A stretch of DNA of 64,000 nucleotides from Faeciplasma sp048393055. GTDB lineage: Bacteria > Bacillota > Clostridia > Oscillospirales > Ruminococcaceae. This document shows, piece by piece, positions 51,487-59,991 of the stretch. Each line of letters begins with the position of its first letter. Position 1 is the first letter of the stretch. The DNA lies in the NCBI GenBank assembly GCA_048393055.1, contig DBFJJS010000006.1, positions 1-64,000 on the forward strand, written 5' to 3'. The notes below the pieces were generated by a model, which was not told where the DNA came from, ran no database searches, and worked only from the letters and a program-made list of their open reading frames with translations. The translations under genes were made by a program, and so were the position numbers.

Positions 51487-52556
51487 ACAAGGTCCATGTG
51501 AGCGCGTCGAGGGAATATGACATTTTTATTAGAGACGGCATCATTAATTCATCGGGCAAGCTGAGCGCGGGGCTTGTAAAGGGCAGGACCGCCGTATTGG
51601 TATCGGACGACAACGTTTTTCCGCTGTATGCAAAAGCGGTAAGGAAAAGCTACGAAAACGCTGGCTTCAGAGTGCTGGAATTTACCGTCCCGCACGGGGA
51701 AAAATCAAAGTGCATGGCGCAGTATATAAGGCTTTTGGATTTTCTTTTAGAAAGTCGCGTTACAAGGCACGACCTGCTTGTAGCTTTGGGCGGAGGGGTA
51801 GTGGGAGATCTCACCGGCTTTGCCGCCGCCACGTTCCAGAGGGGGATGGGTCTTGTGCAGATTCCGACTACGCTTTTGGCGATGGTTGATTCCTCGGTGG
51901 GAGGAAAGACCGCGGTAAACCTTGAGTACGGGAAAAACCAGGTGGGAAGCTTTTATCAGCCGTATGCGGTTTTCTGCGACCCCGAAACGCTGTCAACGCT
52001 GCCGGAAGAAGAGTTTGCCTGCGGCTGTGCAGAGGTTATAAAGTATGCGGTGCTCGGAAGCCGCGAGTTTTTCGATGAGCTTAAAAGCAGGAGCGTCCGC
52101 GACATGCTTGAAAAAGTAATATCGCGCTGTGTAAGCATGAAGCGCGATATAGTTTCGCAGGACGAGTTTGACACTGGGAAAAGGATGCTTTTAAACCTCG
52201 GTCACACCATAGGGCACGCGGTGGAGGCATGCAGTAACTTTACCGTTTTGCACGGTCAGGCGGTGGCTGTCGGAATGGCGGTTATGTCAAGAGCGGCGTG
52301 CGTCAAGGGAATGCTGTCTGCATTTGATATGAGCAGTATTATATCGCTTTTGGAGCAGTACGGGCTTCCTACACGCACCGATTTCGGCGCTGAGGATCTG
52401 TACCGCGCGGCGCTTTCTGACAAAAAGGCGTCAGACGATGAGCTTACGATAGTTGTTCCCCGCGAAATTGGGCGCTGTACGCTCGAAAAGATTAAAAAGG
52501 AAGATTTGAGAAGCTGGCTTACCGCCGGCGTGGTAAAGGAAAGCGGTCATGACTGA
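51483..52556 (+). CDS. aroB: 3-dehydroquinate synthase
   Basis: A 357-residue NAD- and zinc-dependent enzyme that cyclises DAHP to 3-dehydroquinate. Family blocks are clear: VPHGEKSKCMAQYIRLLDFL, LVALGGGVVGDLTGFAAATF, IPTTLLAMVDSSVGGKTAVN and GKNQVGSFYQPYAVFCD. The metal ligands lie in the Glu of CGCAEVIKYAVL and the His of LNLGHTIGHAVE and LHGQAVAVGM. It overlaps tyrA by four bases and aroA by eight. Confidence 0.96.
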   Translation: MNKVHVSASREYDIFIRDGIINSSGKLSAGLVKGRTAVLVSDDNVFPLYAKAVRKSYENAGFRVLEFTVPHGEKSKCMAQYIRLLDFLLESRVTRHDLLVALGGGVVGDLTGFAAATFQRGMGLVQIPTTLLAMVDSSVGGKTAVNLEYGKNQVGSFYQPYAVFCDPETLSTLPEEEFACGCAEVIKYAVLGSREFFDELKSRSVRDMLEKVISRCVSMKRDIVSQDEFDTGKRMLLNLGHTIGHAVEACSNFTVLHGQAVAVGMAVMSRAACVKGMLSAFDMSSIISLLEQYGLPTRTDFGAEDLYRAALSDKKASDDELTIVVPREIGRCTLEKIKKEDLRSWLTAGVVKESGHD

Positions 52557-53820
52557 AATTATCGAATGCGGTCAGAGGAGCGGCTGCATAAGTGCGCCGT
52601 CCTCAAAGTCCTATGCTCACAGGGCGCTGATACTCGTAGCCTTGGGCAAAAGAAAGACGGACATTATTTGCAACGGCATATCAAAGGATATACAGGCAAC
52701 GGCGTCCTGCCTTAATTCTCTCGGAGCGGATATAAGGATATCCGGCGGCAAAATATCGGTCATACCGATTTCCAAAGCTCCGAGCACATTGCTTTGCCTG
52801 CACTGCGGTGAGAGCGGCTCGACTCTCAGGTTTTTAATTCCGATAGCCGGAGCGCTTGGGCTTGACGCGGAGTTTTTGCCGGAGGGCAGGCTTTACGAAC
52901 GCCCGCTTGCTCCTCTTGACGAGTGCCTGAAGCAGCACGGGGTCGCGGTCTCAAAGCGCAGCGGCAGGATAATGTGCTCAGGTAAGCTGAGACATGGAAA
53001 CTACGAGCTGTCCGGCGATGTATCGTCTCAGTATATTTCGGGGCTTTTAATGGCTCTTCCGCTTATTTCCGGGCAGAGCAGCCTGACGGTCACAGGAAAA
53101 ATCGAGTCGAAAAAATACATAGAAATGACCGAGGAGCTGCTGAGGCTTTCGGGCGTATCGTTTGATAAAACCGGCTGTACATACGTTATAAACGGCAATC
53201 AGACGCCCAAAATGCCGGACGGCTTTGTTGTCGAGGGCGACTATTCGAGCGCATCGTTTTTTTTGTGCATGGGCGCTCTTTCGGACGAAGGCGTGCGTGT
53301 AGAGGGTCTGAACGCCGGGTCGTCTCAGGGAGATAAGGCGGTTTTGGACATACTTTCCGAGTTCGGCGCCGTTATAAGCAGGGACGCCCGAGGCGTGACG
53401 GTAAGGCGGGGCGATTTAAAGGGAATAACCATAGACGCGTCGCAGATACCGGATATAATACCTCCGCTGTGCGTAGTAGCCGCGGCGGCAGACGGCAAAA
53501 CCAAAGTTATAAACGCCGCGAGGCTCAGGCTTAAGGAGTCGGACAGGATACGTTCTACCGTGGCAATGCTTCGCTCTCTCGGCGCGAGCGCGCGGGAGCT
53601 TGACGACGGAATCATAGTAAACGGCGGCGGGCGGCTTTCCGGTGGAGAGGTAGACCCGTTCGGCGACCACAGGATAGCGATGTCTGCGGCAGTGGCTTCG
53701 ATTGTATCTGATGGTAAAATCATAATAAAGGACAGCGAGTGCGTCGCAAAGTCGTATCCTGGGTTCTGGGACGATTTTGCCCGCCTAAATTTGCAGCCAG
53801 GGGGGGAAATGCTAACATGA
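52549..53820 (+). CDS. aroA: 3-phosphoshikimate 1-carboxyvinyltransferase (EPSP synthase)
   Basis: A 423-residue enzyme that adds the enolpyruvyl group of PEP to shikimate 3-phosphate. The N-terminal Lys-less motif is APSSKSYAHRALILVALG. The PEP-site loop reads CGESGSTLRFLIPIAGALG with EGRLYERPLAPLDECLKQHG after it. Others are DVSSQYISGLLMALPLISG, VEGDYSSASFFLCMGAL, RLRLKESDRIRSTVAM and PFGDHRIAMSAAVASI. Residues in the PEP loop are GESGSTLR rather than the G-NAGTAMR of class I enzymes, which is a class II-like sequence; whether it alters inhibitor response cannot be told. It overlaps aroC by four bases. Confidence 0.95.
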   Translation: MTEIIECGQRSGCISAPSSKSYAHRALILVALGKRKTDIICNGISKDIQATASCLNSLGADIRISGGKISVIPISKAPSTLLCLHCGESGSTLRFLIPIAGALGLDAEFLPEGRLYERPLAPLDECLKQHGVAVSKRSGRIMCSGKLRHGNYELSGDVSSQYISGLLMALPLISGQSSLTVTGKIESKKYIEMTEELLRLSGVSFDKTGCTYVINGNQTPKMPDGFVVEGDYSSASFFLCMGALSDEGVRVEGLNAGSSQGDKAVLDILSEFGAVISRDARGVTVRRGDLKGITIDASQIPDIIPPLCVVAAAADGKTKVINAARLRLKESDRIRSTVAMLRSLGASARELDDGIIVNGGGRLSGGEVDPFGDHRIAMSAAVASIVSDGKIIIKDSECVAKSYPGFWDDFARLNLQPGGEMLT

Positions 53821-54884
53821 GCAGCAGCTACGGCGAAAATATACGCCTTACGATATTCGGACAGTCGCATTCTGCGGCAATAGGAATGACGCTTGAGGGA
53901 ATGCCTGCCGGGTGCAAAATTGATTTTGAAAGGCTTGCGCAGTTTATGAAAAGGCGCGCTCCGGGGCAAAACAGCTACTCGACCGCGAGAAAGGAGCAGG
54001 ATATTCCGGAGTTTCTCTGCGGAATAAAGGACGGTTATACCTGCGGCACACCGATAACCGCGATCATACGAAACAGCGATACCCGCTCCTCGGATTATTC
54101 CGGTCTTGCGTTTACTCCAAGACCGGGTCACGCTGATTACACCGCGATGATCAAGTATGGCGAGCACAGGGACTACGCCGGAGGCGGCCACTTTTCAGGC
54201 AGGCTGACGGCTCCGCTCTGTATCGCGGGCGGCATAATTTTGCAGCAGCTTGAGGCTGAGGGAATAACGGTGATATCGAGGATTTTGTCCATAGGCGGAG
54301 TATACGACGAGGGCGAGCTGCTTGAGCCTACATCCCAAAAGGATTTTCCCGTTGTGTGCTGCGAGCAGGGAAGAAAAATGCGGGAGCGAATAGCCGAGGT
54401 CAAAAAATCCGGCGATTCTGTCGGCGGAGTGATAGAATGCGCGGTTTTGGGACTTCCGGCAGGGCTTGGCGATCCTATGTTCGACGGAATGGAAAACCGC
54501 ATAGCTTCAATGGCTTTTGGAATTCCGGCGGTGAAGGGAATCGAATTCGGCGCCGGCTTTAAAAGCGCGGAGCTTTTGGGAAGCCAAAATAACGACGGGT
54601 TCGTTTTAAAGGACGGCAGGATCGAAACCTCTACAAACAACTGCGGAGGCATATTAGGCGGCATCACAAACGGTATGCCGGTTAATTTTAAGGTTGCAAT
54701 AAAGCCGACCCCGTCGATAGCAAGGCCGCAGCAAAGCGTAAATTTACAAACCCATACCGCGCAGGAGCTGATTGTGGCAGGACGTCACGACCCCTGCATT
54801 GTCCCAAGGGCTGTTCCCTGCGTGGAGGCGGCGGCGGCAATAGCCGTATACGACGCCATGCTTGCAAGAAAGCGCGAGATTTAG
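53817..54884 (+). CDS. aroC: Chorismate synthase
   Basis: A 355-residue FMN-dependent enzyme that forms chorismate from EPSP. Signatures: LTIFGQSHSAAIGMTLEGMP near the start, RRAPGQNSYSTARKEQD, TPRPGHADYTAMIKYGEHRD, YAGGGHFSGRLTAPLCIAGG, and the C-terminal GGILGGITNGMPVNFKVAIK and GRHDPCIVPRAVPCVEAAAA. I start at ATG 53817, which overlaps the aroA stop as ATGA and gives the conserved beginning; the frame extends upstream inside aroA but that part is not conserved in the family. It is probably complete. Confidence 0.96.
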   Translation: MSSSYGENIRLTIFGQSHSAAIGMTLEGMPAGCKIDFERLAQFMKRRAPGQNSYSTARKEQDIPEFLCGIKDGYTCGTPITAIIRNSDTRSSDYSGLAFTPRPGHADYTAMIKYGEHRDYAGGGHFSGRLTAPLCIAGGIILQQLEAEGITVISRILSIGGVYDEGELLEPTSQKDFPVVCCEQGRKMRERIAEVKKSGDSVGGVIECAVLGLPAGLGDPMFDGMENRIASMAFGIPAVKGIEFGAGFKSAELLGSQNNDGFVLKDGRIETSTNNCGGILGGITNGMPVNFKVAIKPTPSIARPQQSVNLQTHTAQELIVAGRHDPCIVPRAVPCVEAAAAIAVYDAMLARKREI

Positions 54885-54966
54885 TTTTCATGCAGTTATG
54901 CTGCTTTAGATAATTGCGGCGTTTGGCGCTTTAGCGTCTTGCCGGTAAAGAAAGGACTGTTTTTAA

Positions 54967-56109
54967 ATGGATCAGAAGGATTACAGAGAAAAAATCGACG
55001 AAATCGACGCAGACCTTGTCAGCCTGTTTGCAAAGAGGATGGAGGTTGCGTCGAAGCTCGCCGCACTGAAAAAGGAAAAATCGCTTCCCGTCCTTGACGT
55101 AAAGAGGGAGAGAGAAAAGCTTAAGGCTGTTGTGGACAGCTCGCCGGACGAAATCAAGGAATACACGTCTGTTTTGTATTCTCTTATTTTCGAGCTCAGC
55201 CGCAGCTACCAGAACAAGCTCATAGGCAGGGGAAACGAGCTGGTCGAAAAAATCAACCGCGCAATCGAAAGCACCCCCAAGCTGTTTCCCGAGAGGACAG
55301 CGGTCGCGTGTCAGGGCGTCGAGGGAGCTTATTCGCAGCTTGCCTGCGACAAGCTTTTCAAAGCTCCGAACGTAATGTATTTCTCAAACTTCGACGCTGT
55401 GTTCTCGGCGGTTGAAAAGGGCTTCTGCCAATACGGCGTAGTTCCGCTTGAAAACAGCACCGCCGGTTCGGTAAACACCGTGTACGACCTTATGATAAAG
55501 CACAGGTTCAGCATCGTAAGGAGCATCAGGCTCAAGGTGGAGCACAACCTTCTTGCAAAGCCCGGCGCAAGCCTATCGGATATCAGGGAGATATATTCGC
55601 ATCAGCAGGCGATAAGCCAGTGCGCGGGATTTTTGCAGAGCCTTAAGGGAGTAAAGATAATCCCCTGCGAAAATACAGCCGTGGCTGCAAAAATGGTGGC
55701 GGAGTCTGACAGAAACGACATAGCTACCCTTTCCTCGAGAGAGTGCATGAAGCTTTACGGTCTTAGCTGCCTTAAAGCCTCCGTACAGGATAAGGACAAC
55801 AATTACACCCGCTTTATATGCATCTCAAAGGACCTGGAGATTTACCCCGGCGCCGACCGCACCAGCCTTATGGCGGTGCTCGAGGACAAGCCAGGCTCTC
55901 TTTACAAGCTGCTTTCAAGGCTTTACGCGCTCGGAATAAACCTCAATAAGCTCGAAAGCCGCCCGTTGCCGGAGAGGGAGTTTGAATTTATGTTTTATTT
56001 CGACCTCGACACTCCGGTGTATTCCGGCGAGTTTTTGCAGCTGATGGGCGAGCTCGGGGACATATGCGAGGAATACAGCTACCTTGGCAGCTACAGCGAG
56101 GTGTTTTGA
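54967..56109 (+). CDS. pheA: Bifunctional chorismate mutase/prephenate dehydratase
   Basis: A 380-residue enzyme that turns chorismate into prephenate and then phenylpyruvate. The chorismate mutase (about 1-90) has YREKIDEIDADLVSLFAKRM and VLDVKREREKLKAV. The dehydratase (about 108-285) has VACQGVEGAYSQLACDKLF, YGVVPLENSTAGSVNTVYDL, SHQQAISQCAGFL and the catalytic NYTRFICISK. The ACT domain (about 295-375) has DKPGSLYKLLSRLYALGINL and NKLESRPLP, the Phe-binding pattern, so feedback by Phe is likely. Its stop overlaps the next start (TGATG). Confidence 0.96.
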   Translation: MDQKDYREKIDEIDADLVSLFAKRMEVASKLAALKKEKSLPVLDVKREREKLKAVVDSSPDEIKEYTSVLYSLIFELSRSYQNKLIGRGNELVEKINRAIESTPKLFPERTAVACQGVEGAYSQLACDKLFKAPNVMYFSNFDAVFSAVEKGFCQYGVVPLENSTAGSVNTVYDLMIKHRFSIVRSIRLKVEHNLLAKPGASLSDIREIYSHQQAISQCAGFLQSLKGVKIIPCENTAVAAKMVAESDRNDIATLSSRECMKLYGLSCLKASVQDKDNNYTRFICISKDLEIYPGADRTSLMAVLEDKPGSLYKLLSRLYALGINLNKLESRPLPEREFEFMFYFDLDTPVYSGEFLQLMGELGDICEEYSYLGSYSEVF

Positions 56110-57344
56110 TGCTTAAATGCGGTCTGCTTGGAGAAAAGCTCGGGCACAGCTACTCCCCGCAAATCCATTCCCTTTTGGGCGATTACGAGTACAGGCTCTA
56201 TGAAAAACCGCCGGAGCGCGTCGCTGATTTTCTCAAAAACGGCGATTGGGATGCGCTCAACGTCACTATACCGTATAAAAAAACCGCTGCTTCGGTATGC
56301 GACGAGCTTTTCGGAGCTGCGGCAGAGCTGGGAAGCGTTAATACACTGGTTAAGAAAAACGGAAGGCTTATCGGGTATAATACCGACTATTTCGGCTTTG
56401 TAAAAATGGCCGACGCGCTGATAAAGCAGGGCGTTAAGCTGAGCGGCAGGAAGGCGCTTGTTTTGGGCAGCGGAGGAGCAAGCGTAACGGTCTGCGCTGC
56501 GCTCAAGTCGCTCGGCGCACTGCCGGTGGTAATAAGCAGAAGCGGGGAGAACAACTACTCGAACCTGAGTCTGCACGGCGACGCGGGAATAATCGTAAAC
56601 GCAACGCCTGTCGGAATGTACCCAAATAACGGCGGAAGGCTTATAGACCTTAGTATGTTTAAGGGCTGCACGGCGGTTATGGACCTTATATATAACCCGC
56701 TCAGAACACCGCTCATCATGCAGGCGCAAGATCTTGGGATTGCTAGCGTAAACGGTCTTAGTATGCTTGTGGCGCAGGCGAAAATGAGCAGCGAGCTGTT
56801 CTGTGGGACTCATATTGCAGACGGCGAAATAGACAGGATAGAAAAAATACTTACAGACCGCCTTTCAAATATAATTTTAATCGGAATGCCGGGCTGCGGA
56901 AAATCAAGCGTCGCAGCTTCGCTCGCAAAAAAGCTTGAACGTCCCGTAATAGATATTGACAAGGAAATAGAAAAAGCTGCGGGGCTTACTATACCGGAGA
57001 TATTTGAGCGCCGTGGAGAGGCAGGATTCAGAAAGCTCGAATCGCAGGCGCTTTCCGACGCCGCAAAGCTTTCAGGCAGAATAATCGCAACCGGCGGCGG
57101 ATGCGTTACGGTTAAGGAAAACTATCCCGTGCTTCACCAAAACGGAACTATTGTCTGGATAAAAAGGGATACAGGGCTTCTTCCTACGGACGGAAGACCC
57201 ATATCGATGTCAACGCCGCTCTCGGAGCTGTATGTAAAAAGAAAGCCGATGTACGAAAGCTTTGCGGACGCCGAGGTTGACAGCGCCGGCAATCCGGACG
57301 CCACTGCCGACCGCATTATAAAGCTGCTGGGAATACAAATTTGA
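56109..57344 (+). CDS. aroEK: Shikimate dehydrogenase-shikimate kinase fusion
   Basis: A 411-residue fusion of two consecutive pathway enzymes. The AroE part (about 1-250) has GLLGEKLGHSYSPQIHSLLG, LNVTIPYKKTA with the catalytic Lys, GSVNTLVKKNGRLIGYNTDY, LVLGSGGASVTVCAALKSLG and VNATPVGMYPN. The AroK part (about 255-411) has the P-loop IGMPGCGKSSVA (Lys265), VIDIDKEIEKAAGLTIPEIF, RRGEAGFRKLESQAL, IIATGGGCV and a lid TDGRPISMST. All key residues of both are present, so both activities are likely. The start overlaps the pheA stop, and the longer upstream frame lies within pheA. Confidence 0.94.
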   Translation: MLKCGLLGEKLGHSYSPQIHSLLGDYEYRLYEKPPERVADFLKNGDWDALNVTIPYKKTAASVCDELFGAAAELGSVNTLVKKNGRLIGYNTDYFGFVKMADALIKQGVKLSGRKALVLGSGGASVTVCAALKSLGALPVVISRSGENNYSNLSLHGDAGIIVNATPVGMYPNNGGRLIDLSMFKGCTAVMDLIYNPLRTPLIMQAQDLGIASVNGLSMLVAQAKMSSELFCGTHIADGEIDRIEKILTDRLSNIILIGMPGCGKSSVAASLAKKLERPVIDIDKEIEKAAGLTIPEIFERRGEAGFRKLESQALSDAAKLSGRIIATGGGCVTVKENYPVLHQNGTIVWIKRDTGLLPTDGRPISMSTPLSELYVKRKPMYESFADAEVDSAGNPDATADRIIKLLGIQI

Positions 57345-57362
57345 CACGGAGGCTGCGCCATA

Positions 57363-57800
57363 ATGAAATTTTTAATAATAAACGGTCCTAACATAAATCT
57401 TCTCGGTCTGAGAGAGCCGGCTGTCTACGGCGACAAATCTTACAGCGTGCTGATAGAGCTTATCGAAAAGACCTGCAAAAGCGAGGGAATAGAGTTCGAG
57501 GCGTTTCAGTCGAACCACGAGGGAGCGATAGTGGATAAAATTCAGGAAGCATACGGCGTTTTTGATGGTATCGTCATAAACCCGGCTGCATATACCCACA
57601 CAAGCGTGGCGATTTTGGACGCGCTTAAGGCGGTTGCAATACCGGCGGTGGAGGTGCATATCTCGGACGTTAAGTCGCGGGAGGACTTCAGGCAGGTGTC
57701 GTATGTAAGACAGGCGTGCATAGCGACATATATGGGCATGGGCTTTGACGGCTATGTCAAGGCGATAAAGCACCTTAAGAGGCATTTGACAAACGTATAA
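57363..57800 (+). CDS. aroQ: 3-dehydroquinate dehydratase, type II
   Basis: A 145-residue enzyme that removes water from 3-dehydroquinate; type II enzymes are dodecamers. Motifs: INGPNINLLGLREPAVYGDK with the catalytic Arg and Tyr region, FEAFQSNHEGAIVDKIQEAY, GIVINPAAYTHTSVAILDAL and AVEVHISDVKSREDFRQ. The start has CGGAGG eleven bases upstream. It is the last gene of the operon and supplies the only remaining step of the path, so the operon alone covers DAHP to chorismate. Confidence 0.96.
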   Translation: MKFLIINGPNINLLGLREPAVYGDKSYSVLIELIEKTCKSEGIEFEAFQSNHEGAIVDKIQEAYGVFDGIVINPAAYTHTSVAILDALKAVAIPAVEVHISDVKSREDFRQVSYVRQACIATYMGMGFDGYVKAIKHLKRHLTNV

Positions 57801-57825
57801 TTTAATTATAAGCGCACATATGAAA

Positions 57826-57857
57826 AGCAGACGGCATATTTTGCCGTCTGCTTCTTT
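57826..57857. terminator. Terminator of the aromatic operon
   Basis: AGCAGACGGCA (57826-57836) pairs perfectly with TGCCGTCTGCT (57842-57852), then TCTTTC. It also serves the convergent isomerase gene. Confidence 0.85.
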
Positions 57858-57888
57858 CATGTAAAACTATATTACCGCTGAATAAGCC

Positions 57889-59376
57889 TTATTTTACAAA
57901 GGGGTTCTCGGTGGGATAGGGAAGGCTCTTGGGCTGGTTATATGCAATATCCTCGATGCCAAGATACTTCATTACCTCAAACATAAGCTTGCCGCAGTGT
58001 GCAAACGCAACCGCGCCGTGGTGAGGATAACGCTTCTGAACGAGAACATGGCGGTAGAATCTGCCCATCTCGGGGATTGCGAAGATCGCGATGCCTCCGA
58101 ACGAACGGGTAGGAACGTTGAGTATCTCGCCCTCCGCAATATAAGCTCTGAGCTTGCCCTCGCTGTCGCACTGCAAACGATAGAATGTAATCTCGGAAGG
58201 AGCGATGTCGCCCTCGAGAGTACCTCTTGTAAAGTCGGGCTCGCTGCCTGCAGGCTCAAGAAGCCTGTGCTGAATGAGCTGATACTTGATAGCTCTGTCG
58301 CTGCACATCTTGCAGGACGGCGTGTTTCCGCAGTGGAAGCCCATAAACGTATCGGTGAGCTTGTAGCCCAGGGAAGCGATGTTGTCCTCGTCGTAGATGT
58401 ACTGAGGAACGCTGTTGTTGATATCAAGAAGGGTTACGGTATCGCCGGTGAGGCAGATTCCTATGTACTCGGAAAGAGCGCCGTAGATATCGACTTCGCA
58501 GGAAACGGGAATTCCGCGGGAAGCAAGACGGCTGTTTACATAGCAGGGTTCAAATCCGAACTGGCTGGGGAATGCGGGCCAGCACTTGTCTGCAAATGCT
58601 ACATACTTTCTGCTGCCCTTGTGGTTTTCAGCCCAGTCGAGAAGCGTAAGCTCAAACTGCGCCATACGTGCGCTGAGCTCGGGATAGTACTTGCCCTCTC
58701 CCATTTCCTTTGCCATGTCAGCGCAGACGTCTGCAATTCTCGGGTCGTTCGCGTGCTCCTTGTAGGAAACAAGAAGGTCAAGCTCGCTGTTCTCCTCGAT
58801 TTCTACGCCCAGCTCATAAAGACCCTTGATAGGAGCGTTGCAGGCGAAGAAGTCCTGAGGACGAGGACCGAAGGTGATTATCTTGAGGTTCTTAAGACCG
58901 ATGATGGTTCTTGCGATAGGAACGAATTCAGCCATCATCTCAACGATTTCCTCAGCAGTTCCGACGGGATACTCGGGAATATAGCCCTTGAGCTTGCGCA
59001 TACCGAGGTTGTAGGAGCAGTTGAGCATACCGCAGTAAGCGTCGCCTCTGCCGTTGATCATGTCGCCGTCTCCCTCTGCGGCAGCCACAAACATGCAGGG
59101 ACCGTCAAAGTTCTTTGCAATAAGGGTTTCGGGAGTCTCCGGTCCGAAGTTTCCGAGAAATACCGTCAAAGCGTTGCAGCCGGCGGCTTTAACCTCGTCT
59201 ACGGCCTTAAGCATGTCCAGCTCGTTTTCAACGGTCGTCTTGCACTCGTAAACGTCAAGGTTCTTGAGCTTGCATGCGGCAACGATTGCGGCGCGGCGCT
59301 TCTCGGAAAGCTGAATCGGGAAGCAGTCGCGAGATACGGCAGCGATGCCGAGTTTAACATTTGGAATGTTAATCAT
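57889..59376 (-). CDS. L-fucose/L-arabinose isomerase family protein
   Basis: A 495-residue protein of the fucose/arabinose isomerase fold. The N-terminal domain (VKLGIAAVSRDCFPIQLSEK; TVFLGNFGPETPETLIAKNF) and the C-terminal metal-binding region (DTFMGFHCGNTPSCKMC, then RYPHHGAVAFAHCGK) fit the family. The order and Cys/His content differ from classic FucI and AraA, so the sugar is uncertain; Clostridia carry it widely under a generic name. AGGAGGT-like GGAGG precedes the ATG. It stands alone, not next to a kinase or aldolase. Confidence 0.82.
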   Translation of the reverse strand: MINIPNVKLGIAAVSRDCFPIQLSEKRRAAIVAACKLKNLDVYECKTTVENELDMLKAVDEVKAAGCNALTVFLGNFGPETPETLIAKNFDGPCMFVAAAEGDGDMINGRGDAYCGMLNCSYNLGMRKLKGYIPEYPVGTAEEIVEMMAEFVPIARTIIGLKNLKIITFGPRPQDFFACNAPIKGLYELGVEIEENSELDLLVSYKEHANDPRIADVCADMAKEMGEGKYYPELSARMAQFELTLLDWAENHKGSRKYVAFADKCWPAFPSQFGFEPCYVNSRLASRGIPVSCEVDIYGALSEYIGICLTGDTVTLLDINNSVPQYIYDEDNIASLGYKLTDTFMGFHCGNTPSCKMCSDRAIKYQLIQHRLLEPAGSEPDFTRGTLEGDIAPSEITFYRLQCDSEGKLRAYIAEGEILNVPTRSFGGIAIFAIPEMGRFYRHVLVQKRYPHHGAVAFAHCGKLMFEVMKYLGIEDIAYNQPKSLPYPTENPFVK

Positions 59377-59426
59377 AATTATACCTCCAAAATAGTTTTA
59401 CATTATGAACACATCAATGCATTCTT

Positions 59427-59455
59427 ATTATATATTAAAACGCTGTTCATTTCAA
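59427..59455 (-). promoter_or_regulatory. Promoter of the isomerase-family gene
   Basis: On the minus strand TTGAAA (59455-59450), a 17-base spacer and TATAAT (59432-59427), about 50 bases upstream of the start codon. Confidence 0.75.
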
Positions 59456-59612
59456 CTGCTTTAATAAAAAATTATGTCAATTTTGACTTGATACCCGTCT
59501 TTTCATTTAATGGCGCGGAAAGCACCCTTAAAAACTTTTAAAGAATCTTGCCGCCGATTTGACGCTTTAAAAAAGGATATAAAAAAATAAAAATAAAATT
59601 TTTTAAAAAGGC

Positions 59613-59641
59613 TTGCATTTTCAAATGATACTTGATATAAT
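59613..59641 (+). promoter_or_regulatory. Promoter of the tRNA-Gln pair
   Basis: TTGCAT (59613-59618), a 17-base spacer and TATAAT (59636-59641), 45 bases before the first tRNA. Confidence 0.75.
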
Positions 59642-59686
59642 ATAAAAGCTGTGTTGAACGCTGTTTGAGATCAGGCATATTAACAA

Positions 59687-59762
59687 TGGGATATAGCCAA
59701 GAGGTAAGGCAGCGGACTTTGACTCCGTCATTCCGGTGGTTCGAATCCACCTATCCCAACCA
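59687..59762 (+). tRNA. tRNA-Gln (anticodon TTG)
   Basis: Acceptor TGGGATA pairs with TATCCCA. The anticodon stem GCGGA/TCCGT encloses CTTTGAC, giving TTG. The T arm has GGTTCGAATCC, discriminator A and encoded CCA. Confidence 0.95.
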
Positions 59763-59784
59763 AAGTCACAACACAATTTGAAAT

Positions 59785-59860
59785 TGCGGTTTCGCCAAGT
59801 GGTAAGGCACTGGACTCTGACTCCAGCATTCCCTAGGTTCGAATCCTAGAACCGCAGCCA
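59785..59860 (+). tRNA. tRNA-Gln (anticodon CTG)
   Basis: Acceptor TGCGGTT pairs with AACCGCA. The anticodon stem CTGGA/TCCAG encloses CTCTGAC, giving CTG. CCA is encoded. It lies 22 bases after tRNA-Gln(TTG) and is co-transcribed. Confidence 0.95.
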
Positions 59861-59861
59861 T

Positions 59862-59896
59862 GCCGTCGTGGGTAATATGCCCGCGGCGGCTTTTTT
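59862..59896 (+). terminator. Terminator of the tRNA-Gln pair
   Basis: GCCGTCGTGGG (59862-59872) pairs with CCCGCGGCGGC (59880-59890, two G-T pairs), followed by TTTTTT. Confidence 0.9.
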
Positions 59897-59991
59897 GTAC
59901 TTACAAACCTTTAACACGTCGAATTTATTGTATTTAATCTCAGACTGTGGTAACATAATATGAGCATAAAGACGATTGCGAAGGTGAGGCT

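Noticed and set aside
57997..59541. A 514-codon open frame on the + strand opposite the isomerase-family gene.
   Set aside because: It is the mirror of a well-conserved minus-strand gene, has no family motifs and no ribosome site. Long antisense frames are common in GC-biased codons.
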